NCBI GenBank assembly: GCA_963969495.1
Contig: OZ018320.1
Coordinates: 78,675,313 to 78,739,312 of the forward strand
Direction of reading: 5' to 3'
DNA from: Ceratothoa steindachneri
Lineage: Eukaryota > Arthropoda > Malacostraca > Isopoda > Cymothoidae
DNA length: 64,000 nucleotides
The notes beneath the pieces were generated by a model that saw nothing but the letters and a program-made list of their open reading frames with translations, did no database searches and was not told the origin of the DNA. Of this stretch, positions 11,530-22,355 are shown piece by piece. Position 1 is the stretch's first letter. Every line of letters starts with the position of its first letter. Both the position numbers and the translations under genes were made by a program.

Positions 11530-14250
11530 CTAGGAATGGAGGGCATATTTCTTCAATAGAATTACCGTGGACTCCGGGCACTCTGGGAGGAGATGCGGGT
11601 GCTCGTCTCGTCCTGTTCCCAGTTAGCTATTTTTCTGTAGAAGACTATGCTAGGCGCGGTTTCCCTGCCCGCCCTTCTGGGGTATAAAGGTCTTGCGACC
11701 CCACCACCCTGGGATGGCCGGGCTGGGGGATACGCGGTTTACACCGGCATGACGTCTCAGTTCTTCCTTTCTCTTTAGTTACCATCTTTCAGGCAGTGGT
11801 TGTGTAGCTGCACCTGGATAGGAGGTATACTATCATTTCTGCGTACATTCCACCATCAGCTGACTATGATGCGGGGGACTTCCACCGGTCATGGCATGGT
11901 TGCCGAGGCCCTTTGTCTTTCTTGGAGATCTGAACCTCAGGCATCCTCTCTGGGGAAATTACTCAATAATTGCCAGGGGACATCTCCTTGCCGATCTGAT
12001 CGAAGAGCTTGAGATGGGTGTCCTAAATGTGGATGAGTTTATGCATCACTGTCCGAGAACCGCTTCATTTTCTTGCCTTGACCTATCTTTGTGCTCTTCG
12101 GATGCACAGCCTGATTTTGATTGGGGGGTGGTCGATGACCTCCATGTTAGTGATCACTTTCCCATTCAAATATAATTTTTAGGGCAAGTCTCGCCTGAGA
12201 GCCCACCTGGGTGGTGCTTGGCTTGGGCGCGGTGGCCTGGATTTCAGGAAATGACTGAATTCTCTATCTCAGTCGAGGAGTTTAGGTCGGTAGATGAGGC
12301 CGTTGAGTTCTTCTCCGGCAACCTCATCGCCGCGGGCCTGACTACTATTCCTAGAACGTCTGGCTGTTTTGCATGCTGACCACTCCCATGGTGGTCGGCC
12401 GAGTGTGAGACGGCCCTCAAACAGAAGCGTTATGCCTAAATGCGCTATAAGCGCCGCCCGAATGATTTCACTGTCGCTGAATTTCCTCAGGCTAGGGCTA
12501 GGTTCCGGTATATTTCGAAGCACGCCCGCCGCTCTTCTTGGCGGGCATACGTGTCTTCACTTAATGGGAAGACACCTCTAGCAGAGGTGTGGAAGCGACT
12601 CAAAAGGATTTGGGGCAAGTTCTCGCACAGGTTTCGGTTTTCCTTGGCCAAGACTAAGGTGGTGCACTTCTGCTGCCATCCATGGCTCCACCCCGACCCA
12701 GACTTGTTTCTTAATGGAGTACCCCTGGAAGTGGTTGAATCGCACTGTTTCCTTGGTCTTGTATTTGACCGACGCCTCACCTGGCAGGCTCATATTCACA
12801 GCCTTAGGGTCTCTTGTACCCGCGCCATGGATATTCTCCGTTTCGTGACGTTCAGCGCTTGGGGTGCTGATAGGGCTACTGTCTTACTTTTTTATCGATC
12901 CTTTGTTCGTTCAAAGCTCGACTACGGATGCGAGTTTTATGCATCCGCAGCCGAGCGTATATTCCGGAGGGTGGACTCGATCCACCACACCGGCCTTCGC
13001 CTTGCGTCCGGTGCCTTCCCCACTTCCCCCATTGAGAGCCTGTTGGTCGATGCTGTGGAGATGCCACTTGCTCTACGCCGCGTGCAGTGCATTACCCCCT
13101 GTACGCGCGAGCCCGGCGCCCTCAGTCGCTAACAGCTCTCACTGCATCCGCAGCTGATCTCGATGGTGCCTATGCCGCCGAGAGACGCCAGTCATACCCT
13201 AAGCCCTTTGGGTTTAGGGCCAGGAAACTCCTTCGAGAGCTAGATATAGCTCTCGGGCCGCTGGTGTCCCTGGTTCTGCCCAGGACGTCACCCTGGAGGG
13301 TACCACATTTGGCTATTTGTCGCCACGCCTCTGCTCCCAAAGCTTGTACGTCGCCGGGATTATTGCGTTCGACATTTTTGGAGCACACCTCGTGTCACGC
13401 TGGAACCGTGCCAGTGTATACAGATGGCTCCAAGTTCCAAGAGGGGGTCGGCTTCCACGCCTTATCCCCTCTGTTTGAAGTCAGCGGGGCTCTGCCAGGC
13501 GCTGCGTCTGTCTTCACGGCCGAGCTGGTGGCAATACACCACTCGGTACGGGAGATTACGCGACGTCCCCGGTTCGGAGACCGGATTGTGTTCTATAGCG
13601 ACTCACAAAGCGCCCTGAGTGCTCTCAGGGCATTGGAATCTCCGCATCCCCTGGTTCGCGTTATCCATGACGCCACGGTTTTGGCGAGCCGAGCAGATGT
13701 CGAGATTATCTTCTGCTGGGTTCCTGGACATATAGGAATTGCGGGGAATGAGCGCGCCGATGAGGGCGCCAAAGAGTCCGCGAGGTCTCTGTGACCGGAT
13801 CAGCGTTTCGCTCTTCCTCACACCGACTACATGGCAGGAATACAGGCAGCACTTCGGACTGCTTGGCAAAGAAGATGGGAGACGGTCGAAGGGAACTTAA
13901 AGTTGCGTGCTATTGCGCCACGACTGTTCCCATGGACCTATCCCCCAATGCCGTGACGGTTTCAGGTCGCTTTCTGTCGTCTCCGAATCAGACACACTCG
14001 TGTGATGTATCGCTATTTTATGGAGCGCTCGCCTGCGCCCTATTGCAACGACTGCGTCGTCCCCCAGACTGTTCGGCACATTCTTGTCGAATGTCCCAGT
14101 CTGGGTGATCTTCGCGCATGTTGCCTGTCCCGGTACCCGGATGGGCGGGGTTGCTACCGCCTGTCCCTTGTACTCGGGACAAGTGCGTGCACTTTGACTG
14201 GTGGACTTGTTGACTTTTTGGGGGATGCCGGCCTTCTCCCCATTATTTAA
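11530..14250 (+). pseudogene. Y1 ORF2: endonuclease, deleted RT, RNase H, zinc motif
   Basis: The AP-endonuclease signature appears as FLGDLNLRHPLW (about 11910) and VSDHFPIQI (about 12150). After the TGA at 12377-12379, where Y2 has an arginine codon, come MRYKRRPNDFTVAEF and then the deletion. RNase H lies at about 13400-13790 with VYTDGSK, FTAELVAIHHS, VFYSDSQSAL and WVPGHIGIAGNERADE, so all four acidic positions are present. The terminal motif YCNDCVVPQTVRHILVEC (about 14040-14095) is the C-x2-C-x7-H-x4-C zinc motif typical of this clade. No catalytic YxDD is left. Confidence 0.9.
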
Positions 14251-14462
14251 GTAGGTTTTTGTTTTGTTTTGTTTTTTTTCCTTATAGGTTGCACCCTCCT
14301 GCGCTGGGGGCCCTTCCCCTGATGCAGGAGCTTGCTTACTACTCGTTTTCTTTTGCCCTTTTTTTTAGTTTCTGTTGCTGTTTGAGTTGGGTTTTTTTTT
14401 TTGTGTGTGTGTTATTGCATTAAATTTAAAAGTAGCCTACTTCTAGGCAGTTTCTAATACAA

Positions 14463-14489
14463 CGACTAATGCCCAAGTAGGCAGTCGCC
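14463..14489 (+). promoter_or_regulatory. 3'-terminal hairpin of the I family (Y1)
   Basis: CGACT and AGTCG close a stem around an inner GCC/GGC pair just before the tail. The same structure ends T1, Y3 and Y4, so it probably serves RT recognition of the template. Confidence 0.5.
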
Positions 14490-14516
14490 AGATGAGCTCT
14501 ATAAATTAAATAAAAA

Positions 14517-14528
14517 TCTAGCTCTTAA
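14517..14528 (+). repeat. Y1 right target-site duplication
   Basis: TCTAGCTCTTAA, identical to 8904-8915. Confidence 0.95.
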
Positions 14529-15881
14529 GATGTTGGTAACATTTGTCTATTCTAGTTGTGAACTGTATGAATGGCTGTGTAATTATTTTGTATTATATAT
14601 ATATCTATTTTAATGAGAGGATCATGCAGTACAGGACATCTAGCCATATTGTGATTACAATAATGAAACAATGTACACTAATGCTGAATTAATGAATTCA
14701 AGACAAAATATATTTGCATTATAGGAATAGGATAAGTAATCACCATGAGTATCAAAAATAAAAAAATGCATATTTCAGAAATCAGAATTAGAATTGGTTA
14801 TATTTTTTCAAATGCTTCTCTGATGCCTGGCTTGGCTATTGAGGCATATATAAATGATTTAATTTTTAGGTAGGATCCTTGTTGGCTGTTTAAACACACC
14901 ATGTTCTTTATAGCATTAATATACAATGATAATATTCCTGCTCTTGTGAAGGGGAGTGTGCAAGGAGATAGTGCATGCAACATATGTCAAGGTCACAGCC
15001 AGAGAGAGAGTGCCTATCTGCAGATTGAAGACTTTGCATTTAATGATGATGAGTGCTAATGAGTGCATTTGTATATATGGATAGACTATGTGCATGTAGT
15101 GGTCTAAAGAGTCACTTATTCTACTGACTATTTATGAATCATATGACATTCCTAGCAAAGAAATTGGAGTCAGATTATAATTAAATAAAACTAGAAAGAT
15201 GCCTGATTATTAAAATTATTTACATTTATATAATACAGATTATATTCATCATTAAACATATACATATTTGAATATATACCTAAACAAAAATAGACAGGTA
15301 AAGTTTCAGTTACACCTACACTCATTTCTTGGCTATGAATGGTATTGTGTTACCTTTGTTTGCCTTTTCAGAGAGAAGCTGTGTGAATATATAGGGAGTA
15401 GTTTTGTGTATACTGTGAAGTTGAGAAAGTTTCACTCTTCTCATAGGAGAAAACAGACATTCTTTTTTAAATTAGCCTGATTTTTATTTCAAATGAAAGG
15501 TAAACTTAGTCATATTAAGATTTCAGATATCGTTCAAAGAAAATTAGTAGAGATTTGACCAATAAAAGGGTGTTGCCTCTTAACTGAGAGATCCATATGT
15601 GAAATAGTATGAATGGATTCTACTGCAGATAGATTTTGGACAAGTTTAGTTTATATTCACTTGGTGATTATATCAAGGATAGATAAGATATTAAAGTCAA
15701 TAAATTAAGGATAATGACTTGAAATCTCTATATACTAGGTACAGTGGGTGATTTGCACCCAACTTCAGTATAAAAGAAAATAAACAGAGTTCATTTTACA
15801 GATATATTTAGCAAAGTTACATGTTAAAGAGTTGAAGAACCTAACCTAACCCTAAGTATTTATCAAAGGTTTAATTTGCAG
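14529..15881. other. NPRL3 intron 2, 3' part
   Basis: AT-rich intron sequence. A short AGAGAGAGAG run lies near 15000 and a CCTAA triplet repeat near 15840. No gene or element is recognisable. It ends with the acceptor TTTGCAG at 15881. Confidence 0.5.
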
Positions 15882-16016
15882 GTTACAATTAGTCATGATG
15901 TAGTGAACTGTTATCATGATTTAAGTAAAAGGCTTGGGATTGCTCTCTGTTCTGAAGAACAACGGTGTAATTTCGTATCAAAAGAAGCGAAATTAATACT
16001 CGCTAATCTTGATGAG
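15882..16016 (+). CDS. NPRL3: NPRL3, internal exon 3
   Basis: Forty-five codons, phase 0 to 0, lie between TTTGCAG and GTAAGT. VVNCYHDLSKRLGIAL followed by RCNFVSKEAKLILA and LDE aligns without gaps to the vertebrate segment around INCLHNLSRRIATVL and REAKLILALQDE. It follows exon 2 directly in the protein, so no exon is missing between them. It belongs to the helical part of the N-terminal domain. Confidence 0.95.
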
Positions 16017-16739
16017 GTAAGTATCATTATTCTTTATTTAGGTATGGCATGCCACATTACAAGTCATTCATCTTTCTCAAGTTTTTGCTATATTTTTCTA
16101 GTTAATGATAAATCTTAAATAAACTCCAATTCCACTCTCTCCATATTTAGTATGCTGTTAATCCTTCAGTCTAACCAAATCTATTTACTTTCTCTATCCT
16201 TTCATTGCAAGTTTTAAGTTGTAAAGGAAATTCAACAAACTAATATAAAGTATTTATATAGAGTTTAATTTTCAGGTTACAATTTAAGATCTTTATAAAT
16301 ATTAGAGAATGGAGAAATAAGTAATTCTATCATGGTTGGAGAATGAGTAGCTTTGAGAGTGAAAAAACTTTGAAATGGTTTGGTGAAGGATGCAAACAAA
16401 GCATTAGGTGAATTGGTGCAATTTGTGATATGGAAGAGAATTGGGGTAGTGATAATAAAATTATTTTTATTTAATTCAAGGTCATCTCCGCTAGTCATTG
16501 CCAACAAGGGCATAGCCACTGAAAAGCATAATAAAAGAGACCCTGCATGTTGAGGGTATTTTCCAAAGTAATCTTCCTGAAAGAGAGTTAAACCTGCCTT
16601 TTGTGTCCAACTTCATGGATGTTATAATAAGCCCTCTCAGTTTCAGATATGCTAATGAAGTCTTTGTTATAGTTCTTTTTCTTGTTTCTTCCTCCTCTGT
16701 CTTTTGCTTCATTATCATCACCTCTTTCAGTTTGAATTT
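16017..16739. other. NPRL3 intron 3, 5' part
   Basis: AT-rich intron sequence with a strong donor at its start. Nothing else is recognisable. Confidence 0.5.
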
Positions 16740-17240
16740 AAGAACATAAGAAAAAAAGAAGTCTGCAAAAGGCTAATCAATAGCCTATACGAGACAGCTC
16801 CTGTTCCCATCACCCAGTTCAGGACCACTTAGCATCCTCATGCTTAAAACTATCCAATCTGTTCTTAAAACTCCCACAGGCAGGATGATTCTAACATAGT
16901 TCTAGTGAGTCTATTCCATTCATCTACCACTTGATTTGTAAATCAATTTCTACCAATCTCTTTTCTAAACCTGAACTTGTCCAGCTTAAACCCATCGCTA
17001 CATGTCCTATCCTGTTTGCTAAAATTAAGAATCTCACCTATGTGTCTCCTATTATAACCTTTTACCCACTTGAAGACTTCAATCAAGTCCCCTCAGACTC
17101 TTATCCTTTCTAAAGTATGTAGATTTAGCCTCTTAAGCCTTTCACTATAACGTAAGCTCCTCAACCCTTGAATCCTTTTAGTCATCCTTCTTTGCACAGA
17201 CTTGAGCAAACCAATATCCATCCTATAATATGGTACATTT
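16740..17240 (-). mobile_element. Old CR1-type 3' fragment, minus strand
   Basis: The stretch beginning TAAGAACATAAG is the reverse complement of a CR1-like 3' region. It corresponds, inverted and diverged, to 18430-18850, including the complements of the motifs GGTGATGGGAACAGGAGCTG and TAGGCTATTGATTAG. It has no open frame. Confidence 0.7.
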
Positions 17241-17639
17241 AAAGATGATGCCTAGCTAATGCCAGCTACAGATTTAAAATGACATCAGCCATAGGTGAAA
17301 AAAAATAGTAGTAGTTAATAAGCTAGATAGAATCAGGAAACTACCATCAATCTCGCAGTTACACTTGCTACAGACCCACTTGCTATGGTCAAGCAACTAC
17401 AGACAGAGTTAGTGAGTGATAGTGACACAATGGCTAGGATGTTAAATAAGTATTTTCTCAGTATTTAGACTCAAAGATAATTAATAGTACCTGAGGGGAT
17501 GTTAGTCTTTAAGGGTGAGAAGGAGAAATTAGAGGGTATTTAATTATCAGATAGTCTCAAAAGAAATTGATAAAATCAAATCTAGTAAAGCACTTGGCCC
17601 TAGGATTTTAAGGGAATGTAAAGTTGATTAAACAATCTC
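17241..17639. other. Intron 3 sequence between two CR1 fragments
   Basis: The sequence from 17500 (AAGAAATTGATAAAATCAAATCTAG, then AAAGCACTTGGCCC) resembles the CR1 block that precedes 'K.SGPDGI', so part of it may belong to the plus-strand CR1 copy. An ATC microsatellite follows at about 17665. Confidence 0.4.
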
Positions 17640-18880
17640 AACATGCTTTTACTTGAGGCAAATCATCATCATCATCATCTTCATCTTCATTTTTCATCCT
17701 CTTGGTCCTGCTTGTGCAAGGTTGGATGGATGTATGGCTTTTCTCTACCAACTTCAGTCTTGAGGCAAATCATGTTTGACTAATTTACTGTCTTTTTATA
17801 GAAAGGTGTACAATGCTGCCATTAGAGATGAGAATTACAACAGGATGCAACACCGCCTTTTGAATAAAATTAAAGTGCATGGGATTGATGGAAAGATTTT
17901 TAGGTCGATTCAGTCATGGCTTAATGAGAGACAACATAGAGTTAGTATAGATGGGTTTAAACCTGAGTGGGGGAATGTTACCAGTGGGCTACTTACGGGT
18001 TGGTATTGGGGTCATTAGCTACCTGAGCAAGTTTGCTGATGACAGTTAGGAGTATAAGGTCTGACTATGATGCTGAGGTATTACGAGAAGAATTCACCAT
18101 ACTATCCCAATGGGCAGAGAAATGGCAAATGGAGTTTAACATAAGCAAGTGTAGTGTACTTAATATAGGTAGGTGTAATCTACTGAATAATATAAATTGA
18201 ATGAGATAGTTTTAGAAAGGTCAGAATGCATAAGAGACATAGCTGTCCATGTAAGTTCCAACCTCCAACCTAGAAATCAGTGCTTACATGCTACAAATAG
18301 ATAATAGGCTGTATTGGGAGGAGTGTAAGAAATAGTTGTGTTGATGTCATTATGAAATTGTACCTGGCATTAGTTGGCCCTCATCCTTGACTATGTGGTG
18401 TAATCTTGGTCACTGTATTATAGGATAGTATTGGTTTACTTGAGTATGTGCGAAGAAGGATGATTCATAGGTTGAGAAGCTGACCTTTTGGTGAAAGGCT
18501 TAGGAAGCTAAATTTATATATGTTAGAAATGAAAGAGTTTGAGAGGATGTGATTGAGGTCTTGAAGTTAAAAGGTTATAATAAGGGGTACATAGGTAAGG
18601 TTCTTACTTTTAGTGAACAGGATATGACACATAACAATGGTTAAACTGGACAAGTTTTGGTTTAGAAAAGAAATTAGTTTACAAATTGAGTGATAGATAA
18701 ATGGAAAAGGCTCGGTAATCATGTAATAGAATCGTCCTTCCTGGGGAGTTTTAAGAATCGATTGGATAGATTTATGGATGAGGATGCTAGGTGGAACTGG
18801 ACATGGTGATGGGAACAGGAGCTGCCTCATATAGGCTATTGATTAGACTTTTGAAGACTCCTTATATTCTTCTCATATCA
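17640..18880 (+). mobile_element. Old CR1-type retrotransposon fragment, plus strand
   Basis: An 80-residue frame at 17776-18018 carries NKIKVHGIDGKIFRSIQSWL and RQHRVSIDGFKPEWGNVTSG, the CR1 RT region before the VPQGSVLGP motif. The motif itself is decayed to GLLTGWYWGH. Downstream frames give SQWAEKWQMEFNISKC and the CR1 C-terminal region near 18420-18600, then the 3' untranslated part. It is a different, much older CR1 family from the ones at 20454 and 61789. Confidence 0.78.
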
Positions 18881-19235
18881 AGGGCTCATCCACAAACCTA
18901 GAGTATTTCGAAGCACATTCTCTTATAGATTGTCTGGATTCCTGCAGAATGTTTATTTCTTGGGAAAGACATTTACCTAGGTTTATTTTGTTTTTGTTTT
19001 ATTCCTTCTGTTTGCATATTTTGTATTTACACACATATCAATAGGTATACAAGCTAATAACCTAGGTATTAGATATTTGGGTAATTATGCCATCATTAAT
19101 TGCACCATGGTATTTTTTTTTATCATCTCCAAGCTCTTTTTTATACACAATTCTAATTCTCTCTTTTTGCTCAGGTGATATAACTTTCATGCTTACATTC
19201 TCATATAGCTATCCATTGTTTTCTCACTGACCCAC
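18881..19235. other. Intron 3 sequence before the gap
   Basis: AT-rich. A short stretch near 18902 (GTATTTCGAAGCAC) matches a piece of the I-clade ORF2 connector, but it is too short to call. Confidence 0.4.
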
Positions 19236-19435
19236 NNNNNNNNNNNNNNNNNNNNNNNNNNNNNNNNNNNNNNNNNNNNNNNNNNNNNNNNNNNNNNNNN
19301 NNNNNNNNNNNNNNNNNNNNNNNNNNNNNNNNNNNNNNNNNNNNNNNNNNNNNNNNNNNNNNNNNNNNNNNNNNNNNNNNNNNNNNNNNNNNNNNNNNNN
19401 NNNNNNNNNNNNNNNNNNNNNNNNNNNNNNNNNNN
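19236..19435. other. Assembly gap (200 N)
   Basis: Two hundred unresolved bases. A repeat may be collapsed here. Confidence 1.
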
Positions 19436-20453
19436 TCTTTACAAACTTCTTTCTCACCTATTTATGATGTCTGGTGGCCAGTTTGCATGCTAGTCACCGA
19501 CCAGCTTTCATCTTCTCATTCCTGGTCAATGCCGCAAAAGGGGGCTTTATCCCTTTCCTCTGTACTCTAGTTGGAGGGGATAAAACTCCTACATTCTTCT
19601 GCCCTTTATGCCAAAGCTTTGGTGGTGCATCATACTGGAGAAATTTGGTTACTGCCTGGTAAGATATTGCCTTTCAGTTGGGCTTAGCCAGACCAACCCG
19701 TATCCCATGCACCCACTCTAGATCAGGCTCCCAGGCAGGTTGTTTAACTCTTCTTACACAAGTATTCAATGGGTTCCCATACCTGATCATGAAGATTTGA
19801 AAAAAAGCTTGGGATATACTGGTGTTGAAAAGAACGTCGCTACGATTAAGGTTACCAAAGCTCACATTGAAGGTGATTCTCCTTTACTCATCATGTAAAG
19901 GAGCTTTCCCCTTCACCAACCTTTCTCTCCGAGTACTGCCTTCAAGTGGCTCCCTCTGCAGCATGGAGGTTCTCCTCTCTCATTTGCTGTCACAGAGTAG
20001 CATCTGATACAATAAGAGGGGGTAGCAGTATCTCTACTCAGGAAGGCAGTCTGGGGGTCATCTAGATCCCTTTAGAGGAACCTATGGTGACAGGCCCTTT
20101 TTGAGCTGGTCACAAATTTGGATCTAAGACTGGTAATTTTTGTGGCAATTATGTACCAGTTCCCCGAGTACTTCACTTTGGTGCTAGTGCAATGATGCCA
20201 CTGGTGCTCCCACTAAGAAGTCCTGATGCATTATGAGGGGATGTTCAGATGGAGATCCATATTTTTAGGTGAAATTGGCCAGCCTAACCCCAGAGGGTAG
20301 GGTCATTGCTGTGACGCTGCAGGGAGTTACATTGTGTAGACTTACACCTAGTAACCTGAGTAGCAGTACATATTTGTGACCAGAGTGCCAATAGGGAGGG
20401 CCTGACTCACTGGGTTGACTTGACAGGGCCTGGAGAAGTGGGTGCCTTTCCTC
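19436..20453 (+). mobile_element. Unclassified degenerate element related to 53007-55480
   Basis: It starts TCTTTACAAACTTCT, like 53008, and shares further diverged blocks with that region. Examples are the GCTAGTC...CAGCTTTCATC block and, at about 20385, a CTCACT...GTTGACTTGA...GACAGGG block also found at about 55440. No protein can be read through. It is probably an old I-like subfamily with a different leader. The young CR1 tail is inserted at 20454. Confidence 0.5.
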
Positions 20454-20940
20454 TTGGAACGCGTACAAGCCAGGGCAACCAAGCTGATTCCCTCTATCCA
20501 ACATAAAAGTTATGAGGATAGACTAAGGGAATTAGATCTGTTCTCCCTGGAAACCCGTAGACTGCGTGGTCAGCTCATCGAAGTTTTCAAAATACTTCGA
20601 GGGTTCAACAATGTTGACTACCGGGATATTTTCAAACTTGAACTGAAGCGTTATAACGGCAATCTGTGTGGAAATTTTTTCACCTAGGGTATCTGCGGTA
20701 AGTGGAACGCACTTCCAGTGGAAGTTGTCAACAGTGAATCTGTTGACCAGTTCAAGTCAAGACTAGACAAAGTCTTGAAAAGTGGCCGTTTAGGGAGGAC
20801 ATAAGGCAATTGAGCAGGGATGTGTCCGCTCGATTGCTAGTCCAAAGGTACCCTCTTTGAATGGGCCGTAAGGTCTCCTAGGGTACTTTCTTTCCTTGTA
20901 ACTCCTTGTAACTCTTTCTGTTAACCCACTTTATTTCTCC
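20454..20940 (+). mobile_element. Young CR1 element, 3' end only
   Basis: This is almost identical to 63630-64000. It starts at ERVQARATKLIPSIQHKSYED and continues through DRLRELDLFSLETRR to the C-terminus NALPVEVVNSESVDQFKSRL. The 3' UTR then follows to about 20940. Relative to the longer copy it lacks 36 bp after GGGATATTTTCA, with a short repeat at the join. It has a stop after FFT. Severe 5' truncation is normal for CR1. Confidence 0.88.
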
Positions 20941-22355
20941 TAGCTAGGTTTAAGGACCTGATCATCGACCTCATGCCTTGTCAGAAAAGTCTTTAGAATA
21001 TCTATAAACAACACCTTTTAGTGCATGTAGGTTGCAAGAGACGAAGACTTCAGTGGCCCTGGGCTTTGGGGTGCAATTCCTGGTCCCAATAACCCCGTCC
21101 CTAAGCCTAATGAGTTGACCACCCCTCAGTAACCATTTTCGAATGCATAAGGCTTCACTGCCCCATTGGCTGCCAGTCCAACTAAAAGTCTCTGGGTCTG
21201 TCACATGACAAATCTTCAGATCCTGACCCTCCTGTCAATTACTAGTACCATTTAGTAAGGGATCCACCCTGCCTCTCTGGCCTATCAGTTGGGAGCTGCT
21301 GTACTTTGGTAGCAACCATCCACTGGGTGGCTTCTGGTGAGTGTCTGTTGTTCAGGCGCAGACACCACACATTGATGCATCCAGGGTTTGAGCCCTGAAA
21401 TGTCTAAAATCCTGAGACAGGATGTGCACGTGCAGCTAGACACAGGAACGAGCCCACCGACCTTTTCCCTTTTTTTCTATGGTCTCAAGCTTTTGGATAA
21501 ATCGTGAGGTTGACAAATTATTCAAAATTTCTGATTATGATCCCAATAGTAAAACTTCGCTCAACCTTGGGGTTTGGGGTCGGTGAAGAAAACCATCACA
21601 ATTTGCCTCTTATTGGTGGAAGGGCTCCCCTCACCACTGCATATTGGTAGAGTGGTTTACCCTTTTTACCACTTCTGGAGCCGCCTTTGGACAGCTCCAT
21701 CTCTGAAAAGTAGGTGCCCCCTTTCCCCCTGTGCTTTCTCAGGGGCCCCTCACTTTATTTCTTGGAGTTGCCCTTGGACCAGTCCTCTCTTAGAAGTGGC
21801 TTGATAGTGCAAACCCCTAATAGGGGCAAAGGGTAGTAGTGTACACTGTGCCAACCCCTCATTTCCCACCCACCATTACCACCACTACTTTGTGACACGT
21901 GTCTTGTGATGGCGGGGGGGGGGGGGGGGCGCTTGCCAGCCAGCCCCAAGGATATGTTTTACTACTGGGTCACAAGCCTGGCGAGTCCCCAGTCAGGATC
22001 CCCTGTGCTATGGCGGGGAGGGAGTAATTGGCTGAAAGGAGATACCCCCTGAGGCAAGTGTGACCCAAGGGACCCTCATCCCACATGACATAGTCTTGCC
22101 CAGGAGAGAACATTGACTTGTAGGAACCACCCCTAAGCCAGAGCCCCTCCGAGGCAAGGTCCTCCCAAGTTTTATATTGGCCCCTGAGAACTCAGTAGGA
22201 GAGGGCCCTCCATAACAGCCAGGTCCTTCCCCATTTGGAGAAGGATATATGTGATGCTGGCCCATCCAACCTCTTGGCCCCTTCTGGGTGCGGGATAAAT
22301 CGGAGGGGGCACTTGGTGCCTTACTTTCATAAACATGTCCACCCTCATGCAAAGG
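20941..22355 (+). mobile_element. Degenerate I-like leader and gag fragment
   Basis: From about 21640 the order of blocks follows the I-family ORF1 start: 'GGAGCCGCC...CAGCTCCA', then 'CCTGTGCTT...CAGGGGCCCCTC', then 'GGCTTGATAGTGCAAACCCCTAATAGGGG'. Each is diverged and shifted. An 18-G run lies at about 21913-21930. Between 20941 and 21560 I see nothing decodable beyond similarity in style to the preceding degenerate element. Confidence 0.5.

Larger units (their letters stand above)
8916..14516 (+). mobile_element. I-clade non-LTR retrotransposon copy Y1, both ends present, RT core deleted
   Basis: The copy is bounded by a perfect 12-bp duplication. It starts CCCCGTAAGGGG and ends ATAAATTAAATAAAAA. 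In order it carries the 5' UTR (8916-9430), ORF1, endonuclease, a shortened RT, RNase H, the C-terminal zinc motif and a 3' UTR with the family hairpin near 14463-14489. About 1 kb is missing at about 12625: the sequence passes from the connector before the RT fingers straight to FRFSLAKTKVVHF beyond the YVDD box. The join lies at a short shared CGCA. Both ends and the duplication are intact, so the internal deletion may pre-date insertion. Confidence 0.93.

Noticed and set aside
15836..15856. CCTAACCTAACCCTAA resembles the arthropod telomere repeat TTAGG.
   Set aside because: Only about three units occur inside an ordinary intron. It is too short for an interstitial telomere tract.
21913..21930. 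Long G runs here and at 31201 and 31732 as possible G-quadruplex signals.
   Set aside because: Each is a single homopolymer in a decayed gag or leader region. They are more likely slippage or sequencing error.
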